From Primula veris (taxonomy: Eukaryota; Streptophyta; Magnoliopsida; Ericales; Primulaceae): DNA of 64,000 nucleotides. Within the stretch, counting starts at the first letter, position 1. Each line of letters opens with the position of its first letter. The notes under the pieces were generated by a model that was not told the DNA's origin, searched no databases, and saw nothing but the letters and a program-made list of their open reading frames with translations. Made by a program: the position numbers and the translations under genes. The DNA lies in the NCBI GenBank assembly GCA_963682055.1, contig OY821748.1, positions 625,001 through 689,000 on the forward strand, given 5' to 3'. This document shows positions 52,707-61,656 of this stretch, one piece after another.

Positions 52707-55700
52707 CTAACTTTCCTCATCGTAAATTAGACGGGCGCCACACTTGATGACCTCCGAAGCAGGCTCCAACACTTTATCCGTCATAAAAAACCCGATCTCG
52801 CTGCCTGGATATTCCATTTTAGCAAAACAAACGTCTAAAGCCGCTCCACCCATTCGAAACTCATTAACTGTGAAGTACTCTATGGGGAAAAATAAATTTA
52901 TCACATTTTCGCAGCTAGGAGAAACCATACAGTCACCAAAGTGAAAGATTGTTCCTCCGACTCTCATTTGCATACGAATCCAACAACTATGACCCTTGGA
53001 GGCAACAGCAGAGAAAGCAAATCCTAAAAAATTGGAGACATTTAAACCTTGTGGAGGCAGATGAAATGTCATTGAACCTCCAGCGTTTTGGTAGCTGATC
53101 CACTCTGGGATTTCGGACCCTGGACCGCTGTAACCTCTGAATCTGAGTGACCGATGCTTATTTTCCTGGACACAACATAAATATTTCAATATGCATGGTA
53201 TATTTTGAAAACAATTATACTAGAGTTGATTATGGTATATACAACAAAGACACCAAAGAATTAAGACAAGATGTACTTTGTAAAGGACACACACACTGGC
53301 ACAAAACTAGGTGAAGACTAGAAGTGTACCAAACCGCATTTCGACAGAAAAGTACAATTATTCGATTTTTGACAATGTATTTTAGGTAAATCTAGCTATT
53401 ATATCATTTTAACTCCTTTACAATAGGGGCAAAATTAATACATAATTGTGGTTCTGCCACTGCAGGTGTACATACACGGACAAATAGAGAGAGAGAAGAG
53501 GGAGGGAGGGGGGCAACCTTTATCTGACTGAAGAGAAATCGGTATCCCATGAGGGTGTTTATCTCCTTAGTCCCTTCGAGCTTGCAACAACCTGCAAAGG
53601 TTAAAACTCTTGCATCTCTGAATACAGTTGGACAGCATATGGTTTTCAATGATTCACAACCCATAGCCAGAATAAATCTAGTACTTGAAGGAAGCAAGGG
53701 GAGTTCTCGCAAACTCTTGCAATCTATCAGCCAAAAACTCTCCAGGCTATTAAGATTCTTCATGCTTGTCGGTAAAAATTCAAAGTCATTGTTAGATAGA
53801 TATAAAGTTTTCAATGACAAACATAAGGAAATTGAGTCGGGTAAAGATTTTAAGCGGCATCGGCTCAGATTTAGTTTTGTCAAAGATTCTAATCCTAAAA
53901 ATGATTGCGGAGTTGCTTCGCAACCTTGGCATGCCAACGTTTGTATATTTCTCAAGCGCGCTATCGAGGTCGGGAGATGTCTAACCCCAGAGAATGATAC
54001 ATCAAGAATCTCTAAACTGTCTAAAAGTCCTATTTCTTCAGGAAGTTCATGAAGTCTAGAGCACCCCTTGAGCAAAAGTTGTTTAAGTTTCTTCAACTCA
54101 CCAATGTTGCTCGGTATAGTTTTCAAGTTTATACAATCTGACAAATTCAGAAAATCTAAATTGGTGGAATTACCAATAGATTGAGACATGTCTGTTACAC
54201 CTGTCCCATCTAAATTTAACCGCAACGTAAACTCTCCAAAACTTGCGAAAAATTTACAAAGCTTTAAGCAGCCAGAGAATATCACCCATTGAAGAAGTTG
54301 AGATTCAAGCTCATGAGGAACAGTTTGAAGAGAGCTGCAATCTTTCAAGTCCAAGCATTTTAACCTTTTCAAGTTTTTAATGGAGGGATGAAGATCCACT
54401 AAAGCAGTACAACTTTGAAAAATCAGATACTCGAGGTTGGAGAAACCTGTCAGGTCTGGGCATTTAGTTAGAGACTTTGCGTATCTAAGATCCATTAAAG
54501 TTAGTTTAGATAGTACCTGATAAAAAATGAAAAGGATGAAATGAATTAAAAAGCTAGTATGTAGCCAATAATATCAACTTTTTGAAAAATGGGTGCATAA
54601 AGTAGTACCACTTTTCCATCCCAAAGTTTTTCAATGGGGCTATTGGTCAAGCGAAGCTCGACAAGATACTCTGGTTGGAATGTAGAGGGCATACAATTCA
54701 AAGGGTATCCATCCCAATAAAGACAGCGTAACTTGTTAGGAAGATCTACAGGAAACCATGAACCACAGATTTCAAGAAATCTCAGGTTTATCATTTTTGC
54801 CAAAGCATCTGGCCGTGGCTTTACATTCTCAGGATTAAAAAGACTTATGCCTTCCACCTTTTTTGTTCCCTAAAAGAATTGTCCAATTACGAAAAGTAAC
54901 ATTAAAAGTTATAAAACCACTAATTTGTCTTAGTAGATTTAAAAAAATCAAATATATATACCGTATTCTCCACAATTACATGCTTGACATCATCATGACG
55001 CCAGATCCTGCTGCGTTCTCCAGGCTCTTTTCTCGATTCTTCGTCAACAATAGACCAACCCATCTTTTGGATCAAATCATGCATCGACAGTACATTATCT
55101 TCTGAAACATTCAAAAGAGTCTTTTTAACAAGAGCGTTTATTCCAGTAATGGGGTCGAAACCACAACTCTCTAGTATAGCAACTACTTGATCTTTGAATG
55201 CTTCTTTAAAAAAACAACAAACATCAAGTAATATCTCCTTTTCTGTCCAATGCAATCCATCATAACTAAGTCTCAGTACTCGTTGAAGTTCATCATCAGG
55301 GCTTTCCCTCAGTCTATCCAATGAACTTTCCCACACGGGTACATTTTCGCCCAAAAGGGAAGAACCCAAGACCTCGAGAGCTAAAGGAACCCCCTTAGCA
55401 TATTGTATTGCACGGTCTATGAGACTTTGGAATTCTCGAGTTTCACCATTTTCCGCAAAGGCTTTGAATTTAAACAGCTCTATAGCTTCATCTTCATTTA
55501 ACTCTTGAACTTCAAATATGTCTTGAGTTTGTACACCGCATACCCTTAGTACCTGTTGATTCCGAGTTGTTATAATGATTCTACTACCATGAGTAAACCT
55601 GTGAAGGTCTCCGACCAAATTTTTGATCTGTTTTGCATCAATGACATCATCAAGAACAATAAGGACCTTTTTGCCACTTACTATGTTTTGAATTACGCTT

Positions 55701-57436
55701 GTTCCACGCATAACACTTCGTACTCTGAAATCGTTTTCAAATAGGATATCCGAAATAAGATGTTCTTGAAGAGCTAGTACATTATTTCGATTGAAAACTT
55801 CTCTAACATTATCGATAAAGCTGCAACCTTCAAATTGCCACGAGATAGATTCATAGACAGCTTTGGCAAGGGTTGTCTTTCCAATGCCCCCCATTCCCCA
55901 CAACCCTATAACTCGAGTTTCGTCTGAGCCTAGATTTAGTAACTTAATCACTTGGGCCATTCGATATCTTACCCCAACTAGTCCTTCCAAAGGGGTTCGA
56001 TATGCATCAACTGACTTACTGAAGATTTTACGCACAAGGTTGCCAATAAGGTCTGCTTCACTCCTATAGTTGAGAAAATAAGAATATGATTAGGTCAATA
56101 AACCTGACAAAAAAAGAAACCATAAGCAAGTCTAGTAAAGTGAATATATTTTATTAGTAGCAGGCTAGCAGGCAATAGAAATCAAGAAAGGTCTATATCA
56201 ATGAGGTGCTTGGATATTAGGAACCAGAAAAAGAGCAAGGAAAATGTTTTTTCAGTTTAAATTCCTTACAAGGAAATGAACAGAAATAGGGCATTGGTGT
56301 TTATTAAGGAATCCGTGGGGTTTATTAATGGACAAATCAGCTTGACTTTAAAATCCAGATTACCCTTATCTTCATAAGAAAAAAGTAACTAAAAAGAAAC
56401 TATTTTCTCGTCTTCTTTTATCCGTTTCTCCAGTTTTAACAAACTGAAGTTCAGAATCCTTTGTTTTTTCTAGTTTCTGTTCTCTTATTCAGTTTCACTT
56501 CAAGAAGTTCATAAACACACTCGAACCGTTGCATTTGATGATTTGGGGCTGGAGATATTTTGGATCAAACACTTACGTTACTTTTTAAAAGCATTACATA
56601 TATCTGTCCCCTCTCTAACATAAGCTTTCCGATGAGATGGTGGGTTACAACTTGTTATAACATTGGAGCAGATAGAGGTTTTGGATAAGTACTAATCTTT
56701 ACTCCCTGCCGAGAGCAAAAATGTTCAATTAGTTAACCTGAAATGTATCTATGCAACAATGTCTGATAGTTAAAACTTTTTAATAGGTTGCTGGTACTAG
56801 ATACAACCTAACAGTGTGCATGTTACCGTGTTAAATGTCAATATATGTACTAGTAAACATACAAAACCGTCTGGGTGAAAAGATAATTAGAGAATCCTTA
56901 AGCTAGAGGAACTAACAGACTTACTCAAATCTATTGCTCGGGTAAGCCCTTCCTTTTAAGTTACCAACTTCTTCCAGAGCTTCTGTCCATTTTTTGACCT
57001 TACTCACGTTTTCAGAGGCTGCTTTAGCAAATCCTTTTCCAAATTCCCCTGCTATGTGGCGAACTTCCGATGGCTTCACATGATAGAAAACTGGGTAAAC
57101 AAATTGACCAATTGTCTTCTTACATTGAAGTATGTGCAAAAGTTCATCCAAACACCATGCTGAATTAGCATAGTTTTTTGATAAAACTACAATGGAGAAT
57201 CTTGATTCTTCAACAGCTCCGGAAAGTCCGTCTTTGATATTTTCCCCATCTTGAAGCTTATCATCATCTTTAAAGGTCAAAATGCCCTTTTGGCGCAAAG
57301 CACGGTACAAGTACTCAAGGAAATTTCCACGGACATCTTCGCCTCTAAAGCTTAGGAACACATCATAACCGCGACGAGTGGTTTTGGAGGAAGAAGAATT
57401 ACAAGACTTCGATCGTTGATTAGAATTCAAAGCCAT
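52707..57436 (-). CDS. TIR-NBS-LRR disease resistance protein with C-JID-like tail
   Basis: Intracellular immune receptor. Minus-strand exons are 56925-57436 (TIR), 54962-56063 (NB-ARC), 54612-54869, 53518-54516 (LRRs) and 52707-53165, in frame throughout, 1109 residues. The exon 3 donor could be 3 bases further on. The TIR domain (about 22-165) starts YDVFLSFRGEDVR and keeps the NADase glutamate E98 in WCLDEL. NB-ARC has the P-loop GMGGIGKTT (227-235), kinase-2 KKVLIVLDDV, RNBS-B GSRIIITTRN, GLPL-type GVPLALEVLGS and MHDL at 498. LRR repeats follow (LKTLYLSNNDFEFLPTSM and others). The last exon, with GSEIPEWISYQNAGGSMTFH, resembles the C-JID domain that reads effectors in receptors such as ROQ1 and RPP1. 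No stops or frameshifts interrupt it, so it appears functional. The effector recognised cannot be predicted. Confidence 0.93.
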
Positions 57437-57735
57437 TGTACAATCGACTATTACGTGTTCCTAGCTATCACAATTCCTAAACACCCAAAACTACAGTTTA
57501 TTAAAAAAATAAAATTAGTCCATACATCAAGAGTGAAATTAAATCCAATAATTGAAGAAATCAACAATAAAAGCACCACAAGAGCAACAAATTCATATTG
57601 ATCTCAGCAATTTGTAGTTTTATCAAGTATCAACTACGAACAGTGCAGAGGTAAAATAAACTAAAAAAACAGAATAAAAAGGGTCAAGCAAAATAACCAA
57701 ATTTCAAATCTGAAATTCCTATCCGTTGTTCTAGA
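57437..57735 (-). promoter_or_regulatory. Short leader/promoter interval between TNL and LTR
   Basis: Only 299 bp separate the TNL ATG from the proposed LTR end. No clear TATA box on the minus strand. Either the core promoter is weakly marked, or transcription starts further upstream, inside the retrotransposon LTR. Confidence 0.35.
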
Positions 57736-58973
57736 TGCAGTTTTGCAGTAAGGTTCCAAGTGGGGTTGGAACTGCAGTTTGAACCAAGTGTATAAGGTTT
57801 CAAGTGAGGTTGGAACTGCAGTTTGAACCAAGTGTATTAATGGACAGAAACTGTTTTAAAATTAAATGTACTTGGAAATAATTCACACGCACATTTAACA
57901 ACGGAGTTCACCTAACTAGGCTACGTCTCCGGGGCACTTACCCAGATTATGATATTATAAAAAGCTTACAATATATGACTCAAGTCTTAATGAAAAACTT
58001 AGACTCCCTCTATGTTTTTCTGCCTATCACTATATTGCTCCTACTCTATAACTATCACTTATAAATCAATGGCATCCCACCATTGTTTTTCTTTTTAAAG
58101 CTCACGTGTATTCTCTCTAGAAAATAAGTTCTTTATAATTTAGAACACACACATTTACAAGCTTAGGTTACTAAGTATATAAACAAGTAAAAACAATCTT
58201 CTATCTTCAATATCTTTTGATTGCTTTTGACTTGGTTGATTAGCTTCAATCTCTCCAAGTATCACGAGATTCTTCAGCATGGATTGACTCTAATCATCTT
58301 TGATTAATACCTGTTTAGTAACACACTTGAAAGTAGGAGTTAATCTTTTCCTTTGAAAGGAAACATATAAAGATATGATCTTTTAAAGATAATATCTTTT
58401 CATAAACATATGAAACATTTAACTCCACATATCAATCAATCTTTATACATATCTTTACTAAATAATATAAGAATCAAAAGATTGCAACAAGTGATAAGGA
58501 CAAGCATAAGAATAGAGATATATATATTAAAAGGAAACACAACCTTATAAACTAATCTCTTTATATCTTCTATAAAACATCTTTCCTTAACACATTAATA
58601 TTCTCAATAAACACATATACACGTTTAAGACCTTATGAGAATATATCCTACATTCTTTAAAACAAATGATTAGCATCAAACAAGTAGTAATGTAGAATAA
58701 TGAAACAAGACAGAATTCTGTTTTAACAGCAGGTTGAACTGTGGTTGCAACTGAGGTTGCAACTGGTACTTGAAACCTGTCACCACAGGTTGTAACTTAG
58801 GTTGCAACCAGTACTTGAAACCTAATACAACTAACTTAGTAGGTTGTAACTGAGGTTGCAACTGGTACTTGGAACCTGTCAATCCTGTCTTAGTTATTAA
58901 TAACAGTTAGGATTTATTTAGTAAAAACCAATAGACAATTAACAATATTTAGACCAGAAATCTGGTCCTAACA
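57736..58973 (-). mobile_element. 3' LTR of the Sirevirus-type retrotransposon
   Basis: On the minus strand it starts TGTTAGGACC directly after the polypurine tract and primer-like attg, and ends ACTGCAAAACTGCA, giving TG...CA ends and 1238 bp. The left boundary is inferred from the CA end only, because the other LTR is outside the window; the expected 5-bp TSD would be ctaga on the plus strand at 57731-57735. It contains a 44-bp duplication at about 57752-57838 and a cluster of GTTGCAAC-bearing repeats at 58735-58885. Confidence 0.65.
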
Positions 58974-59329
58974 ATCTCCCCCTTTGTCATTGGTTTTGAC
59001 AAATCAATAAAGTTTATAAATCATCCCAACCACCTGCAAATTCCATATCAGTAAGCTCCCCCTGTATGTTAGAATTGCAGGCAAAATATATAAGCACAAT
59101 GTATGTGCACACAATTAGTTTTCAGACCTGTTTCAAGTTTAAAGCTTTCATACTTCAACAAGATATCAAGATATTTGCAGAAAGAAATTGCAGAATGATT
59201 AAAGCCAAACAGGCATAAACTTGTCTTAATACAGCAGAATTGAAAAACAGATTAAAGTCTTGAAAACATCAAAATGAAACAAAACATAAAACAAAAAGCA
59301 TAAACTTCAAACTTCACTCCCCCTATTTG
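58974..59329 (-). other. Three polypurine tracts
   Basis: Minus-strand ACAAAGGGGGAGAT (58987-58974), ACAGGGGGAGC (59065-59055) and AAATAGGGGGAGTG (59329-59316) share the core AGGGGGAG. The one next to the LTR should prime plus-strand DNA synthesis; the others are upstream repeats of the type reported in Sireviruses. Confidence 0.8.
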
Positions 59330-59345
59330 TCAGCAACCAATGGAA

Positions 59346-60632
59346 TTAGTCACTTGGAATATCACATTGTGGGGGTCTTTCTCTTAGAGGATTCTGCCTG
59401 ACCACTTCTTCATCTTCTTCATTGTCATCCTCACTGCTGATTGAGACACCATCACTATCATCATCATCCTCACTCTCAATAATGTCCACCAGCAGCTTAT
59501 TGATTTGATAATCATCAGCATCCAATTCAGCTCTCCTTTCTTGATTATAAGCCAGCTTCTGGAGTAAGTACCACTTTACTCCTTTCTTCTTTGCTGAAGG
59601 AGCAGATGAAGGTTCTTCTTCCTTTTCTTTCCCTTTGTCCCCAGAAATATCATTGACATGTCCTTCCTTCAGTAGTTTGGCAGAAATATAGAGAGCAGAG
59701 GGACAATCTGTGATTGGTTCATGAGTGATACTAATGGGAGAATCTCTATGCATAGAAGAGACTTGGCCCAGAAGTATACTAGATATGAGGCAAGGGAAAG
59801 GAAGCAGAATGGAAGGTGAATTATCATCACTAAATTCCTTTATAAGATTAAAGATATGAAGGCCAAGGTTGATGGGTAGTGAAGACATAATCCTGTATAG
59901 AAAAATAGCCATATCTTTGTTGACTTTGGAAGATTGTTTGGTGGGTGTCCAGTTAAACCTAGCAATTTTGTGCAACACAGCAGCACTTAATGTGAGAGAG
60001 GATGTTTTGATGGAATGACCATCAAACCTATTGTTCTTTCCAGTTAGAATTAAAGCTAGAATTTCTAAATCTGGTTCAGCATTGTTGTCTATAGTAGGAC
60101 TGGGACAACACAGATAGTCATTAATCAACTTAGGTGTGAAATCCAAAGTTACACCTCTCAAAAACACTCTTCCATACTTAGGATTACCCTCTTCAAAGAC
60201 ACCACTGCTTAAATTGGAATAGAATTCTTTAACAACAGCAGGGTAATAGGAGTCTGCATAACAAACAGTTTTGGCTAATCCAACAGCAGAGAGTAATTTC
60301 TCAACATACACCTGTATGTGAGGATAGCTAACTAAATTAAGCCTTCTTTCACACAGAATTTCTTTACTAGCCATTCCTCTAAACCTCCTATATGTTGTCC
60401 TACTCCAGAAACGAGGATCAACATTATTGTTTGTTGGAACATACTCAAACTTAGCAGTAACAGGGTCATTATCAAAATTCCTTCTAGCACGCTTCTTAGT
60501 GCGCTTAATTTTGGGTGAGGAAGACTCACTTACCTTTGATTTGGAACCTTGACGTGATGGAGATTTATTCATAAAATCTCTGAGGGTGCAATCATCATCA
60601 GAATTGGGATTTTTAGAAGGGATTGATGACAT
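59346..60632 (-). CDS. Sirevirus extra ORF, putative plant transposon protein-type
   Basis: 428 residues, unbroken. The N-terminus is basic and Ser/Lys-rich, with a nuclear-signal-like KIKRTKKRARR (43-53). The central region (about 70-310) has RFWSRTTYRRFRGM, YYPAVVKEFYSNLSSGV and FLRGVTLDFTPKLINDYLCC, the style of the plant 'putative transposon protein' domain often found in LTR elements. The C-terminus is very acidic (SEDDDDSDGVSISSEDDNEEDEE). It has the position of the env-like ORF of Sireviruses but shows no signal peptide or membrane span, so an envelope role is not supported. Its product function is unknown. Upstream on the minus strand lie a CT-rich leader (about 60720-60700), aaaaccctag, a TATTTATA near 60775-60768, and an acceptor-like ctttttacag, so either its own promoter or a spliced RNA could express it. 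Confidence 0.8.
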   Translation of the reverse strand: MSSIPSKNPNSDDDCTLRDFMNKSPSRQGSKSKVSESSSPKIKRTKKRARRNFDNDPVTAKFEYVPTNNNVDPRFWSRTTYRRFRGMASKEILCERRLNLVSYPHIQVYVEKLLSAVGLAKTVCYADSYYPAVVKEFYSNLSSGVFEEGNPKYGRVFLRGVTLDFTPKLINDYLCCPSPTIDNNAEPDLEILALILTGKNNRFDGHSIKTSSLTLSAAVLHKIARFNWTPTKQSSKVNKDMAIFLYRIMSSLPINLGLHIFNLIKEFSDDNSPSILLPFPCLISSILLGQVSSMHRDSPISITHEPITDCPSALYISAKLLKEGHVNDISGDKGKEKEEEPSSAPSAKKKGVKWYLLQKLAYNQERRAELDADDYQINKLLVDIIESEDDDDSDGVSISSEDDNEEDEEVVRQNPLRERPPQCDIPSD

Positions 60633-61274
60633 GGTTGCAACTGGGGTTAGAACCTTACTTAGAACCTTGCAGTGGGTTTCTACAGCAAGCCTAGGGTTTT
60701 ACAGAGATGAGAGAGAGAGAGTTATTCTGTAAAAAGTAATTGATTTTGGATAGTAAAAAGATGTTTGTATAAATAGCAATAAAGACCATATCTTTTTGAA
60801 ATTGGAAATAGATACATGCAAATCAATTAAGCAGCAAATTTAGGCTTAAACATAGGAAGTATTTTATCAACAGATTTTAAAAGAAAATCATACTAAGATT
60901 ACGCAAGAAACAGTTGGCAATAAGATAACTTCAGCCAATTAAACAGATAAACATTCCTTTTTCAAAACATATTCATCCAAAATTTGAAAAATCAAACATT
61001 GAAGCTTTAAGGAAATTTGACTTGATTCAAGATAAAAAACAAAACTTAAACAGATATCTAGCTTTTAGGAGAACAAAAGAAATCTAGCAATTTACTCACG
61101 AAAATATGTTTATCAAAGAATAACACTAATAAAGATTAAATTTTAGGAGCTTAAAATGAGCAAATCCGTTTTTATTTCTACACAAAAACTAGTTTGATGA
61201 CCTCAGCAAGGAAAGAGTATAAGTGATGTCAAAATTTTACAAGACTTTGTCTTGACAGCTATAACAGAGATTGA

Positions 61275-61475
61275 GGTTTCAACTGATGTTTCAACTGAGC
61301 TTGCAACCAGTATTTTTAACACAAGGTTTCAACTGATGTTGCAACTGAGCTTGCAACCAGTATTTTTAACACAAGGTTTCAACTGATGTTGCAACTGAAC
61401 TTCCAACCAACTATAGAGAGTGTGAGGTTTCAACTGATGTTGCAACTGAACTTGCAACCATCATATAAAATTGCA
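61275..61475 (-). repeat. 50-bp tandem repeat between pol and the extra ORF
   Basis: Four units start ggtttcaactgatgtt at 61275, 61325, 61375 and 61426. Three of them contain the palindrome GTTGCAAC. Units 1 and 2 also share ttgcaaccagtatttttaac. Related motifs occur in the LTR and in pol. Confidence 0.85.
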
Positions 61476-61656
61476 CTTTGTGCTAGCAACTCTATTACCA
61501 GAGAGGTTTTTAAGGACAAGTTACCTCACATCTGTTTTTGAGACACCAAAAGAGCGGCTTTTTCAAGACAAAAACATCATAGCTCAAAATAAGACTTTAA
61601 CCTTAGAAATAAAACTTATTAAAGATACTCAATACAGACATATTTAGCAAAAGTAT

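Noticed and set aside
53549..54052. 167-codon plus-strand frame
   Set aside because: Antisense shadow of the TNL leucine-rich repeats. It has no domain of its own.
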